Origin: Flavobacteriaceae bacterium NBU2973
GTDB lineage: Bacteria > Bacteroidota > Bacteroidia > Flavobacteriales > Flavobacteriaceae
NCBI GenBank assembly: GCA_026162565.1
Contig: JAOEIQ010000001.1
Span: 310,001 to 374,000 of the forward strand
Direction of reading: 5' to 3'
Length of the DNA: 64,000 nt
Both the position numbers and the translations under genes were made by a program. Within the stretch, counting starts at the first letter, position 1. The number at the start of each line of letters is the position of its first letter. Under the pieces are notes generated by a model that was given only the letters and a program-made list of their open reading frames with translations, was not told where the DNA came from and searched no databases. Shown here one piece after another: positions 27,433-36,292 of the stretch.

Positions 27433-28173
27433 ATGAAATTCATTCGTAACATACTAAATTCCCGTTCTCATGAAGACGGGAATTTTTTTATAGCTCTTTC
27501 TCAAGTACTTGGTTTTAAACCATATAACATAATTTATTATAAAACAGCATTCACACATCGTTCTATGAATAAGAAAGATGAAGAAGGTAACGCCATTAAT
27601 TATGAACGTTTAGAGTTTGTTGGTGATGCCATGATAAGTGCTGTTGTTGCCTCTCATTTATTTAATGAAGTCCCTCATGGAGACGAAGGCTATCTAACGA
27701 AGATGCGTTCAAAAATTGTGAGTAGAGAGCATTTAAACGAATTAGGTAAAGATCTAAAACTTATAGACTTTATCGAAAGTAAAATACCGAAAGATAATTT
27801 TGGAGACAATATACATGGTAATTTATTTGAAGCTATCGTAGGAGCTATTTATCTTGACAAAGGTTACTCTCAAGTTGAAAAATTTATCTATGATAAGGTT
27901 ATTATACCACATGTCAATATTGAGCAGTTAGAAGGAAAGGTAATTAGCTATAAAAGTCTGTTAATTGAATGGTGCCAAAAAGAAAAAAAATCTTTCAACT
28001 ATAATGTATATGAAGACACTGGAAATGACGATTTACGTCATTTTTCAGTAAAACTATCCATTAATAATAAGGTAGTAGCTAAAGCAAGAGCGACTTCAAA
28101 AAAGAAAGCAGAAGAAAAAGCATCTAAGCGAGCATTTTTTGTGTTTCAAAAACAAATATCACAAGTATTTTAA
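27433..28173 (+). CDS. rnc: Ribonuclease III
   Basis: 246-residue double-stranded-RNA endonuclease. The family signature is YERLEFVGDAMISAVV near residue 53, and the second metal-site acid lies in GNLFEAIVGAIYLDKG near residue 135. The C-terminal 70 residues form a double-stranded-RNA-binding domain ending in KARATSKKKAEEKASKRAF. It starts 7 bases after fabF. The sequence CCCGTTCTCATGAAGACGGG near its start can fold as a hairpin in the mRNA, which might be a self-processing site, but this is inference. Confidence 0.96.
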   Translation: MKFIRNILNSRSHEDGNFFIALSQVLGFKPYNIIYYKTAFTHRSMNKKDEEGNAINYERLEFVGDAMISAVVASHLFNEVPHGDEGYLTKMRSKIVSREHLNELGKDLKLIDFIESKIPKDNFGDNIHGNLFEAIVGAIYLDKGYSQVEKFIYDKVIIPHVNIEQLEGKVISYKSLLIEWCQKEKKSFNYNVYEDTGNDDLRHFSVKLSINNKVVAKARATSKKKAEEKASKRAFFVFQKQISQVF

Positions 28174-28282
28174 AGTAATTTCACTACAACGTTTTCGATT
28201 ATTATATTGTTAAGAATAATCAAAAATACTCTCTCGATAGTAGTTTTAATGGTATCTTTACAAATCATTACACTTGTAAAAA

Positions 28283-28765
28283 ATGGCGGTTCATAAATTA
28301 CTAGTCGATGATTTTCAAGATGATTGCTTTATACTACTAGCAATTCACTGTTCTATAGAGGACTACAGACTAGCTTATTTATTGAATAAACAATTACATA
28401 TAAATTTACAGCGAAGCCCCAAAGATGTAGATTATAAATATACATCTGCTTCGTATTCGATTTATGAATGGGAAGACCAAACACAACAAGCTACTTGGAA
28501 TCTTGTATCTAATATCTGTAGAAAAGAAGAAGAGACACTAACAAGCACAGGAACGTTATTTGATAATTCTCAACGAATTATCAGGCAGTACAATTTGATT
28601 CCAGAATACAAGAAAGCTAATTTTCTATTAAAGATAGAAAATGATTTTAACACCATAAACGAGCGATTGATTATTAATAAAATACAAGCAATTCCGCAAG
28701 TAATAACTGTTTACAGAATTGCAACTGAAAATTTAAAATCTAGTAACAACTTAATATTTAGCTAA
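28283..28765 (+). CDS. IPExxxVDY family protein
   Basis: 160-residue cytoplasmic protein of a Bacteroidota family named for a C-terminal motif. Here the motif is diverged, reading LIPEYKKANFLLKIE near residue 113. The N-terminal half starts with MAVHKLLVDDFQDDCFILLAIHCS. The function is unknown. It shares its last base with the pyk start codon (TAATG), which suggests translational coupling with pyruvate kinase and a conserved association. Confidence 0.85.
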   Translation: MAVHKLLVDDFQDDCFILLAIHCSIEDYRLAYLLNKQLHINLQRSPKDVDYKYTSASYSIYEWEDQTQQATWNLVSNICRKEEETLTSTGTLFDNSQRIIRQYNLIPEYKKANFLLKIENDFNTINERLIINKIQAIPQVITVYRIATENLKSSNNLIFS

Positions 28766-30207
28766 TGCCAACCAGAAAAAAAACCAAAATTGTAGCGACT
28801 TTAGGACCAGCAACAAGTAAGAAGCAAGTGCTTCGAGATATGGTAAAAGAAGGTGTAGATGTATTTAGAATTAATTTTTCTCATGCAAATTACGATGACG
28901 TAAAAGCGCGTATAGCTATGATTCGAGAAATTAATGAAGAATATGGTTTTAATACAGCTATTCTAGCCGATTTACAAGGGCCTAAATTACGTATTGGTAA
29001 TATGAAAGAGGATGTTGTTGTTGCTGTTGGAGATGAAATAATATTTGCTACTGGTAAACGATTTGAAGGCACAAAGAAACGTGTTTACATGACTTATGAT
29101 CGATTTCCTCAAGATGCAAATCCAGGAGAACGTATTTTATTAGATGACGGTAAGTTAATTTTTGAGGTAGTTTCTACAGATGGCAAATCAGAAGTAAAAG
29201 CAAAAGTGATTCAAGGAGGACCACTAAAATCTAAAAAGGGAGTAAACCTTCCTAACACGAATATCTCACAACCTGCTTTAACAGAAAAAGATATCGAAGA
29301 TGCCATTTTTGCTTGTCAACAGCAAGTAGATTGGATTGCTCTTTCTTTTGTTAGACATGCAGAAGATTTAATTCAGTTGCAAGAACTAATAAGAGAACAC
29401 AGCGAGCATAAAATTCCAATAATTGCAAAAATTGAAAAACCTGAAGCTGTTGCTAATATTGATAAAATTGTTGCCTATTGCGACGGCTTAATGGTAGCAA
29501 GAGGTGATTTGGGAGTTGAAGTTCCTGCTGAAGAAGTACCATTAATACAAAAGCAGTTGGTGCTTAGAGCTAAAAAAGCAAGAATACCTGTAATTATTGC
29601 CACTCAAATGATGGAAAGCATGATTACAAGCTTAACACCAACACGAGCAGAAGTTAATGATGTTGCTAATTCTGTTATGGATGGAGCAGATGCGGTTATG
29701 TTATCTGGAGAAACATCTGTAGGTAATTATCCTGTAGAGGTAATCAATACCATGGAAAATATTTTGCGAACCGTAGAAAATTCACCATTAATTCAAGTAC
29801 CACGAATACCACCTCATATTCGAACAAAACGTTACATTACTAAATCTATATGTTATCACGCAGCTAATATGGCTAATGAAATTGATGCAAAAGCTATTTC
29901 TACTTTAACAAATAGTGGTTATACAGCTTTTCAAATTTCAGCTTGGCGACCAGCTGCTCATATACTAGTTTTTACATCTAATAAGCGTATATTAACACAA
30001 CTAAATTTACTTTGGGGTGTTACAGCTTTTTATTACGATAAGTTTGTAAGTACAGACGAAACAATTGAAGACGTAAATGCCATTGCTTGTAAAGCAGGAT
30101 ATCTAGAAGCTGGTGATATGCTTATTAGTTTAGCAGCTATGCCAATTCAAGATAAAGGAATGGTAAATACCTTGCGAGTTACCGAGATCGAAAGTTGTAA
30201 TTTTTAA
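28765..30207 (+). CDS. pyk: Pyruvate kinase
   Basis: 480-residue glycolytic enzyme converting phosphoenolpyruvate and ADP to pyruvate and ATP. Visible are the N-terminal FRINFSHANYDD, the catalytic block IIAKIEKPEAVANIDKIV with the essential lysine, MVARGDLGVE, and DGADAVMLSGETSVGNYPVE. A complete C-terminal domain follows. Its TAA shares bases with the dinB stop in the convergent gene (overlap 30204-30207). Confidence 0.97.
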   Translation: MPTRKKTKIVATLGPATSKKQVLRDMVKEGVDVFRINFSHANYDDVKARIAMIREINEEYGFNTAILADLQGPKLRIGNMKEDVVVAVGDEIIFATGKRFEGTKKRVYMTYDRFPQDANPGERILLDDGKLIFEVVSTDGKSEVKAKVIQGGPLKSKKGVNLPNTNISQPALTEKDIEDAIFACQQQVDWIALSFVRHAEDLIQLQELIREHSEHKIPIIAKIEKPEAVANIDKIVAYCDGLMVARGDLGVEVPAEEVPLIQKQLVLRAKKARIPVIIATQMMESMITSLTPTRAEVNDVANSVMDGADAVMLSGETSVGNYPVEVINTMENILRTVENSPLIQVPRIPPHIRTKRYITKSICYHAANMANEIDAKAISTLTNSGYTAFQISAWRPAAHILVFTSNKRILTQLNLLWGVTAFYYDKFVSTDETIEDVNAIACKAGYLEAGDMLISLAAMPIQDKGMVNTLRVTEIESCNF

Positions 30208-31307
30208 AACTCAAACTTCAACTGCACACTAACTTCTTTTTTAGGTTCAACTGTTTTAGTTTTTTTTTCGGTATTAAGGTTAGAAAGAGAAATACCAAGT
30301 AGGCGTACAGAATTATTCAATTTTTCTTGGTATAAAAGAGCTTTAGCCGTTTCTAATATGATACTTTTATCACTAATATAGTAAAGCAAGGTTTTGCTTC
30401 GAGTTTGTAAAGTGAAGTCACTATATTTTATTTTTAAGGTTATTGTTTTTCCTGCAACAGTACTTTTTTTCAAACGTTTGGAAACTTCTTCAGCGATACT
30501 TTCTAACTTTTCTAGCATAAAAACTTCGCTTGATAGATTTTCACTAAAGGTTCGTTCTGCTGCTAATGATTTTCTGGTTCTATTGGGTTTTACTTCACTT
30601 CTATGTATTCCTCTAACAATATAATAGTATGACTTTCCAGATTTACCAAAATGCTCCTCTAGATATTCTTTAGATTTAGATTTTAAATCTTTTCCAGTAA
30701 AAATACCTTTTTGGTACATTTTTTCAGCAGTTACCTTACCAATACCATAAAATTTTCGAATATCTAATTGCTCTAAAAAGTCTAATACATCTTCAGGGTT
30801 AACAGTTTTTTGCCCATTAGGTTTATTATAATCACTAGCCACTTTAGCTATAAACTTATTAATAGAAATTCCAGCAGAAGCAGTAAGCCCAACCTCTTTA
30901 AAAATGCGTTCTCTTATTTCTTTTGCAATCAATGTTGCACTAGGATTACCTTTTTTATTTTCGGTAACATCTAAATACGCTTCATCCATTGAAAGTGGCT
31001 CAACCAAATCTGTATAATCATGAAAAATTTTTCGTATGTGTTTAGAAATTTCTGAATAGCGTTCAAAGCGCGGACGAACAAAAATAAGATCTGGGCAAAA
31101 CCGTTTTGCCTGCGAGCCACTAATGGCGCTTCGTACACCAAATTTACGAGCCTCATAACTGGCAGCACTCACTACACCTCGCTTTCCTCCACCTCCAACA
31201 GCTAGTGGCTTACCCTTAAGTTCTGGATTATCCATTTGCTCAACAGAGGCATAAAAGGCATCCATATCCACATGAATAATTTTTCTTATTGGTAAATCGT
31301 CAAGCAT
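30204..31307 (-). CDS. dinB: DNA polymerase IV (Y-family)
   Basis: 367-residue translesion polymerase. The palm motifs are HVDMDAFYASVEQ at the N-terminus and SMDEAYLDVTE near residue 103. The thumb helix-hairpin-helix region reads KFYGIGKVTAEKM, and a little-finger domain follows. The C-terminal VQLKFEF resembles a sliding-clamp-binding peptide. It converges on pyk and diverges from the CYTH gene. No LexA-type box was recognised upstream. Confidence 0.96.
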   Translation of the reverse strand: MLDDLPIRKIIHVDMDAFYASVEQMDNPELKGKPLAVGGGGKRGVVSAASYEARKFGVRSAISGSQAKRFCPDLIFVRPRFERYSEISKHIRKIFHDYTDLVEPLSMDEAYLDVTENKKGNPSATLIAKEIRERIFKEVGLTASAGISINKFIAKVASDYNKPNGQKTVNPEDVLDFLEQLDIRKFYGIGKVTAEKMYQKGIFTGKDLKSKSKEYLEEHFGKSGKSYYYIVRGIHRSEVKPNRTRKSLAAERTFSENLSSEVFMLEKLESIAEEVSKRLKKSTVAGKTITLKIKYSDFTLQTRSKTLLYYISDKSIILETAKALLYQEKLNNSVRLLGISLSNLNTEKKTKTVEPKKEVSVQLKFEF

Positions 31308-31345
31308 AATGTAAATTTAGACATTAAATACTTTAGATAATATCT

Positions 31346-31819
31346 ATGATTGAGATGGAACGAAAATTTTTAGTTACTTCTGAAACTTATAAGCAACGAG
31401 CGTTTAAGAATTCGAGAATAGCACAAGGGTTTTTAAGCACCAATAAAAAACGAACAGTGCGAGTAAGACTTAAAGGAGATCAAGGCTTTTTAACAATCAA
31501 AGGTCAAACCTCTAAAGATGGATTATCTCGTTTTGAATGGGAAAAAGAAATTCCTAGAAATGAAGCGGAATCACTTTTAAAATTGTGTAAAAAAAGCGTG
31601 ATTAGTAAAGTACGTTATGAAGTTAAAGTAGATAATCATACATTTGAAGTAGATGAGTTTTTTGACGATAATGAAGGTTTAGTTATTGCGGAAGTAGAAT
31701 TAGAATCTAAAAATGAGTCATTTACAAAACCTGATTGGCTTGGTAAAGAAGTTACAGGAGAATTAAAATATTACAACTCCCAATTAAGTAAACATCCATT
31801 TAAAAAATGGAAAAAATAA
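31346..31819 (+). CDS. CYTH domain protein (triphosphatase-like)
   Basis: 157-residue single-domain CYTH protein. The defining ExExK motif is at the start (EMERK at residues 3-7). Basic strand residues (TVRVRLKG, FLTIKGQ) and acidic strands (FEVDEFFDDNEGLVIAEVELE) alternate as expected for the triphosphate tunnel. Such proteins hydrolyse inorganic triphosphate or thiamine triphosphate, or act as class IV adenylate cyclases; the substrate is not decidable here. The gene is followed 6 bases later by the YciI lipoprotein. Confidence 0.9.
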   Translation: MIEMERKFLVTSETYKQRAFKNSRIAQGFLSTNKKRTVRVRLKGDQGFLTIKGQTSKDGLSRFEWEKEIPRNEAESLLKLCKKSVISKVRYEVKVDNHTFEVDEFFDDNEGLVIAEVELESKNESFTKPDWLGKEVTGELKYYNSQLSKHPFKKWKK

Positions 31820-31825
31820 CATACA

Positions 31826-32356
31826 ATGAAAAAACTATTTTTAACAGTATTAGCAGTAGTTGCTTTTATTTCTTGTAAGAATGAATCAAAAACAATTGAA
31901 GAGTCAGTAGACAAAGAAATTAAAGTTGTAGAGGATGAAATAACAGACAACATTAAAGAGGTTAAACAATCTGTTGCTAGTTTAAAAGCAGATCTTAAAG
32001 AGAAAGGGTTTCAAATTTTTGATTATGTAGATGAAGCGACCAAGGATACTATAATAATGCAACAATATTTTATTGCCTTTTTAAAAAGTGGTCCAGTGCG
32101 TGATCAAAATGAAGAAGAGGCTAATAAATTGCAAGAACAGCATTTAGCACATTTAGGCAAAATGTATGAGTTAGGTTATGCAGATATTTCAGGTCCTTTT
32201 GGAGACGATGGAGACATTCGCGGAATAACTATTTATAATGTGCCAACCTTAAAAATGGCTGATAGTTTAGCTAATGCCGACCCAATGGTTAAAGCAGGAA
32301 GGCTTAAAATAGAAATACATCCTTGGTGGGCTGCTAAAGGTTTTTCTCTGCGTTAA
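31826..32356 (+). CDS. Lipoprotein with YciI-like domain
   Basis: 176 residues. A lipoprotein signal ends at Cys17 (FISC), followed by an acidic coiled-coil-like stretch to about residue 65 (EESVDKEIKVVEDEITDN). The C-terminal 110 residues form a YciI-type ferredoxin fold (QQYFIAFLKSGP, LQEQHLAHLGKMYELGYADISGPF, MVKAGRLKIEIHPWW). YciI proteins are usually cytoplasmic, so a lipid-anchored version is unusual. Its 3' end overlaps the convergent ABM gene by 23 bases. Confidence 0.82.
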   Translation: MKKLFLTVLAVVAFISCKNESKTIEESVDKEIKVVEDEITDNIKEVKQSVASLKADLKEKGFQIFDYVDEATKDTIIMQQYFIAFLKSGPVRDQNEEEANKLQEQHLAHLGKMYELGYADISGPFGDDGDIRGITIYNVPTLKMADSLANADPMVKAGRLKIEIHPWWAAKGFSLR

Positions 32357-32654
32357 ATTCGTATTCGCGCTCTACTTTACAGATTCTAACATTGTACCAG
32401 CTATACCAATTGTTACGACCTTTTCGTTGAGCAATTAAATGATCGCTATGTTGCTTCCAGTTTTTAATAGCATCTAAACTTTGCCAATAGCTAACCGTTA
32501 TACCTAATTGACTTCTAGCACTATCAATTGCAATAAATCCCTCTTGCTGTTTAGCTAATGCTTCCATTTCAAGAGCCATTTTTTCATAACCTTCAATATT
32601 TTCTGTTTGAATAGAAGTGAAAATTACGGCGTAATAAGGTGTTGAGTTTTTCAT
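32334..32654 (-). CDS. Antibiotic biosynthesis monooxygenase (ABM) domain protein
   Basis: 106-residue protein of the ABM ferredoxin-like fold: YYAVIFTSIQ, a helix with MALEMEALAKQQEGFIAIDSAR, then ITVSYWQSLDAIKNWKQHSDHL. Related proteins act as small monooxygenases or bind heme or quinones; the role is not known here. A perfect palindromic operator lies 5 bases upstream of its ATG, so it is probably repressor-controlled. Confidence 0.87.
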   Translation of the reverse strand: MKNSTPYYAVIFTSIQTENIEGYEKMALEMEALAKQQEGFIAIDSARSQLGITVSYWQSLDAIKNWKQHSDHLIAQRKGRNNWYSWYNVRICKVEREYEFNAEKNL

Positions 32655-32659
32655 AATTT

Positions 32660-32675
32660 ACGAAAACGTTTTCGT
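32660..32675. promoter_or_regulatory. Perfect 16-bp palindrome, LacI/GalR-type operator
   Basis: ACGAAAACGTTTTCGT is fully symmetric, with the central CG expected of LacI/GalR-family sites (compare cre-like boxes). It lies 5 bases before the ABM start and about 50 bases upstream of the large secreted repeat protein. No LacI-type gene is in the window. Confidence 0.55.
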
Positions 32676-32725
32676 TAGAGTTGTTTTAGTATTAACATCT
32701 AAAGATAAAGTTTTAGTGGTATAAT

Positions 32726-35227
32726 GTGTATTTTTATAAGGTGAAATATCAATTAAACATTCTTAATTGTATCATAGTCTTATGTGTTTTTTTTTCTTCA
32801 GAAAAGAGTAACGCACAGTTAGGGTTTTGTAACGGAAATTCTGGAGATCCAATTTTTACTGAAGATTTTGGAACAGGAACAACTAATACAGCTTTGCCCA
32901 CAGGCACAACAACCTATACTTTTGTTAATGGTATTCCAAATGACGGTGAATACACAGTTACAAATTCACTTGCTGGAAATACTTTTGAATGGCATCCAAT
33001 ATTAGACCTTACATCAGGTGATACGAATGGAAAAATGCTTGTTATAAACGCAGATGATAATATAGCTGGAGAGTTTTACAGAACGAGTGTATCTGGTTTA
33101 TGTGAAACTACAACTTACGAATTTTCTGCGTGGTTAATAAATCTAGTAATTCCTGGAGGGTTTTGTTCAATACAGCCAGGTGGAGAGAAACCAATAAATG
33201 TACGCTTTGAAATTTGGGACAGTACTGATACTAATTTATTAGCTTCTGGAAGCACAGGAAATATTTTTGGTTCTTCAAGCCCTAATTGGCAAGAACAAGC
33301 ATTGGTTTTTCAAACATTACCAAGTCAAACATCAGTTATTTTAAAAATGATAAATAATGGTACAGGAGGTTGTGGAAACGATCTAGCGATTGATGATATA
33401 GAGTTTAAAACCTGTGGCGATTTTATTGAGGTAGAAGATTCAAACTCTAATAATGACATAACACTTTGTAGCGGAGAAACCCCTTTTAGTACCACCCTAA
33501 CAGCTATTCCTGATAATACCGTTTTTAGTAGTTATTTTTATCAATGGCAGCAAAGTCTAGATGCTGTTAATTGGTCTGATATTGCTGGTGAAACAAGTGT
33601 TGATATTTCAATTACAGGAGTTACTAATACAAATTATTTCAGAGCAAAAGTTGCAGAGTCAGCAGCTAATGTTAATTCTGCTAGTTGTAATACGTTTTCA
33701 GAAATTTTCCCAATCATAGTAACTCAAGCAGGAAATCCTCCAGATTTAGAATGTTGGGAAACAGCAACACTCAATAATACCACTTGTACTTGGGAAGTAA
33801 GCGGAAGCCAACCAGAAGCTCCAACTGACTTAGAATGTTGGGAGATAGCTACCTTCAACAATACATCATGTAGCTGGGAGATATCTGGAACACAACCAAA
33901 CCCTCCAATTCTAGAGTGTTGGGAAACTACTGTTTTTAATGAAACTACTTGTTCTTGGGATGTGACAGGAACGCAACCGGAAGCTCCAACTGATTTGGAG
34001 TGTTGGGAAACAGCAATATTTAACAATCTATCATGTGCCTGGGAAGTAACAGGAACCCAACCAGCAGAACCAACTGGTTTAGAATGTTGGGAGGTTACTA
34101 ATTTTAATACTACTACTTGTTCATGGGAAGTAAGTGGCACGCAACCAAATCCACCTACTTTAGAGTGCTGGGAGACAGCCACTTTCAATTCTACTTCTTG
34201 TTCTTGGGAAGTAAGCGGCACACAACCAGCTGAACCAACAGGTCTAGATTGTTGGGAATCTACTACCTTTAATACTACCTCATGTGCTTGGGAAATAAGT
34301 GGCACGCAACCAGATCCTCCAACTGATTTGGAATGTTGGGAAACCACCTCTTTCAATACTACTTCTTGTACTTGGGAAGTAAGTGGCACGCAACCACAAG
34401 AGCCTACAAATTTAGAATGTTGGGAAGTAGCAACGTTCAACCAGACCTTGTGTTTATGGGAAGTAACAGGAACCCAACCTCAAGAACCTACAGATTTAGA
34501 ATGTTGGCAAATAGCTACATTTAATAATACGACCTGTGTTTGGGATATAGAAGGAGAAGAGCCTATTAGTTTTATTGAAGAAACAGTTACATTTTGTGAA
34601 GACGATGATGTTATTTTAAGCGGAAATGTCGGACTTTCAAATCCTGAATATTCATGGAGTAATGGTGCCATGACAGAAAGTATTACTGTTGAGGATGCTG
34701 GAACGTATACAGTAGAAGTAACTAGTAACAATTGCATAACCATTATAAAAACATTTACAGTTATTGAAAACACCATTCCAATAATCGATTCTGTAGTTTC
34801 TGATGGAAATAATATAGTTGTTGTAATGGCTAATTCAGGTGATTTTGAATATTCGCTTGATGGAGTTTTCTATCAGTTAGGAAATATATTTTTTAATACG
34901 GAAGGAGGTTTCTACACTATTTTTGTGAGGGAGCGAAATGGTTGCGGATTAGTTACTTTAGAACACTTACACTTTATTATTCCTAAATACTTTACACCAA
35001 ATGGAGATGGTATAAAAGATATATTTAATTTAAGAGGTATTGAATTTTTTGACTCATCTGAAGTATATATTTTTGATCGTTTCGGGAAGCTACTCAAGGG
35101 TTCTAGAAACCAACCGTTTTTTTGGGATGGCACCTATAATGGTGAGCTTATGCCAACATCAGATTATTGGTATGTCATCAGAATTAATAATCAAGAAATT
35201 AAAGGCCATTTCACATTAAAGCGCTAA
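32726..35227 (+). CDS. Secreted repeat protein with gliding-motility-type (T9SS type B) C-terminal domain
   Basis: 833 residues. There is no ATG; the frame opens with GTG at 32726, and a second GTG at 32741 (MKYQLNILNCIIVL) gives a better signal peptide, cleaved after SNAQ. Residues about 30-230 form a beta-rich, possibly carbohydrate-binding N-terminal module, followed by an Ig-like region. Ten tandem units of 27-28 residues follow, with the pattern LECWExxxFNxTxCxWEVxGTQP. The last 80 residues match the gliding-motility-associated C-terminal domain (PKYFTPNGDGIKDIFNL, VYIFDRFGKLL, GHFTLKR), which directs export by the type IX system. Likely a surface adhesin. Confidence 0.88.
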   Translation: MYFYKVKYQLNILNCIIVLCVFFSSEKSNAQLGFCNGNSGDPIFTEDFGTGTTNTALPTGTTTYTFVNGIPNDGEYTVTNSLAGNTFEWHPILDLTSGDTNGKMLVINADDNIAGEFYRTSVSGLCETTTYEFSAWLINLVIPGGFCSIQPGGEKPINVRFEIWDSTDTNLLASGSTGNIFGSSSPNWQEQALVFQTLPSQTSVILKMINNGTGGCGNDLAIDDIEFKTCGDFIEVEDSNSNNDITLCSGETPFSTTLTAIPDNTVFSSYFYQWQQSLDAVNWSDIAGETSVDISITGVTNTNYFRAKVAESAANVNSASCNTFSEIFPIIVTQAGNPPDLECWETATLNNTTCTWEVSGSQPEAPTDLECWEIATFNNTSCSWEISGTQPNPPILECWETTVFNETTCSWDVTGTQPEAPTDLECWETAIFNNLSCAWEVTGTQPAEPTGLECWEVTNFNTTTCSWEVSGTQPNPPTLECWETATFNSTSCSWEVSGTQPAEPTGLDCWESTTFNTTSCAWEISGTQPDPPTDLECWETTSFNTTSCTWEVSGTQPQEPTNLECWEVATFNQTLCLWEVTGTQPQEPTDLECWQIATFNNTTCVWDIEGEEPISFIEETVTFCEDDDVILSGNVGLSNPEYSWSNGAMTESITVEDAGTYTVEVTSNNCITIIKTFTVIENTIPIIDSVVSDGNNIVVVMANSGDFEYSLDGVFYQLGNIFFNTEGGFYTIFVRERNGCGLVTLEHLHFIIPKYFTPNGDGIKDIFNLRGIEFFDSSEVYIFDRFGKLLKGSRNQPFFWDGTYNGELMPTSDYWYVIRINNQEIKGHFTLKR
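33746..34564 (+). repeat. Ten tandem 81-84-base coding repeats
   Basis: Each unit codes for L(E/D)CW, then about five residues, FN, a Cys in xTxC, W(E/D)(V/I), GTQP and a proline-rich linker ending in D, G or N. Each unit has two Cys and two Trp in fixed positions. The DNA copies differ at many third positions, so the array is old rather than recently amplified. The long antisense frame at 33724-34440 is a by-product. Confidence 0.92.
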
Positions 35228-35236
35228 TTAAAATAA

Positions 35237-35273
35237 AGTAATACTTGTAATTTTTAACATCACAAGTATTACT
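35237..35273. terminator. 12-bp inverted repeat between convergent genes
   Basis: AGTAATACTTGT and ACAAGTATTACT are perfectly complementary around a 13-base loop. Located between two convergent stops, it probably terminates both; no strong T-run. Confidence 0.5.
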
Positions 35274-35293
35274 AAAAGATTTATAACATAGCA

Positions 35294-36157
35294 CTAGCAA
35301 CCCATTGGTAACTCGAACACAATAATTTTTTCTGTTTTATAACCATCAATATCAGTCATAACAATTTTTAATTGTATTTGACTCATGGTCACACCTATTG
35401 GATAGTCATTAACAGATCTAGAGGTTTCCATTAATTTTGCCCATTTTTCGCCACAATGGTTTTTAACGTGCTCTTTGAGCTCTTCCATATTAACCTCAAT
35501 AAATTTGTTATAATCTTCTGGGTTTATGACAATGATTTTAAATATATTATTAGAGTTTGGATATTTCACCAAAGGTTTCCAGCTAGAATTAAAATGTTTA
35601 TAATCTAGTAGGTCACAATGAGGTCCTTCATTAGAAATAGAGATACTATTTTGATGTCTTTGAAACACTTCTATACTTCTATATTCCTGATGATGTTTCA
35701 CTTTGATGTAACGGTCTTCTGGTGTTGTACCTAAATCAATATAATAAGCCATAGAATTTTCGTTTGAATCTTCTTCTATAATTTGTGAATGCGCTGCCAG
35801 TTTATCTACAAATACGGTAAAAGCTTCAAAGGGAATCTTTAAAGGTGCTTCTATTTTTTTATCAGTTAAAAAACCATTAAAAACATAACCTTCTTCAAAA
35901 AATTCATCATTTTCTCGACCTTTAATCTTCACCCATTTTCCGGATACTTTTTTATTATTATCTATGACATCTAAATTAAGGTTTGTGTGTTCTAAAACTT
36001 CTACAGCTGATCCATAATCTAGTAAACCTACTTTAATAGCTCCTTGGTTTGGCTTCTCTCTTACTACAAGTCCGTTTTCAGCGAAAACATATTGTATGTC
36101 TTGGGCTTGAGCAACGCTTAAAGCGAAGCAAGCCACTACTAATATTCTAAATAACAT
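35294..36157 (-). CDS. Exported protein with N-terminal SH3-like domain
   Basis: 287 residues with a cleavable signal peptide (cleavage after VAQAQ near residue 19). Residues about 24-100 resemble a bacterial SH3 domain (FAENGLVVREKPNQGAIKVGLLDYGSAVEVLE and GKWVKIKG). The C-terminal 180 residues are not recognised. SH3-like domains in exported proteins often bind peptidoglycan. Periplasmic or surface location is inferred; function unknown. Confidence 0.78.
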   Translation of the reverse strand: MLFRILVVACFALSVAQAQDIQYVFAENGLVVREKPNQGAIKVGLLDYGSAVEVLEHTNLNLDVIDNNKKVSGKWVKIKGRENDEFFEEGYVFNGFLTDKKIEAPLKIPFEAFTVFVDKLAAHSQIIEEDSNENSMAYYIDLGTTPEDRYIKVKHHQEYRSIEVFQRHQNSISISNEGPHCDLLDYKHFNSSWKPLVKYPNSNNIFKIIVINPEDYNKFIEVNMEELKEHVKNHCGEKWAKLMETSRSVNDYPIGVTMSQIQLKIVMTDIDGYKTEKIIVFELPMGC

Positions 36158-36292
36158 ACGTTGTGGATTTTTAAATTAACAATAAAACTATTACAAGAGG
36201 TAAGCTTATTCCTGTTAATTTAATTACGCTGATATTTTAACAGTTGGATTTTAGATTGCTGTTAAATTGTTCTTAAAGTTATTTTTCAGAGT

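Noticed and set aside
30204-30207. Overlap of pyk and dinB stops as a regulatory antisense arrangement
   Set aside because: A 4-base TTAA overlap of convergent stops is common in compact genomes and gives no evidence of control.
33724-34440. 238-codon open frame on the minus strand opposite the secreted repeat protein
   Set aside because: It arises from the periodic codons of the ten repeats on the plus strand and has no start context, promoter or sensible domain.
33746-34564. Regular array as a possible CRISPR
   Set aside because: The unit is 81-84 bases, in frame with a long protein and variable at third positions; there are no unique spacers of constant length.
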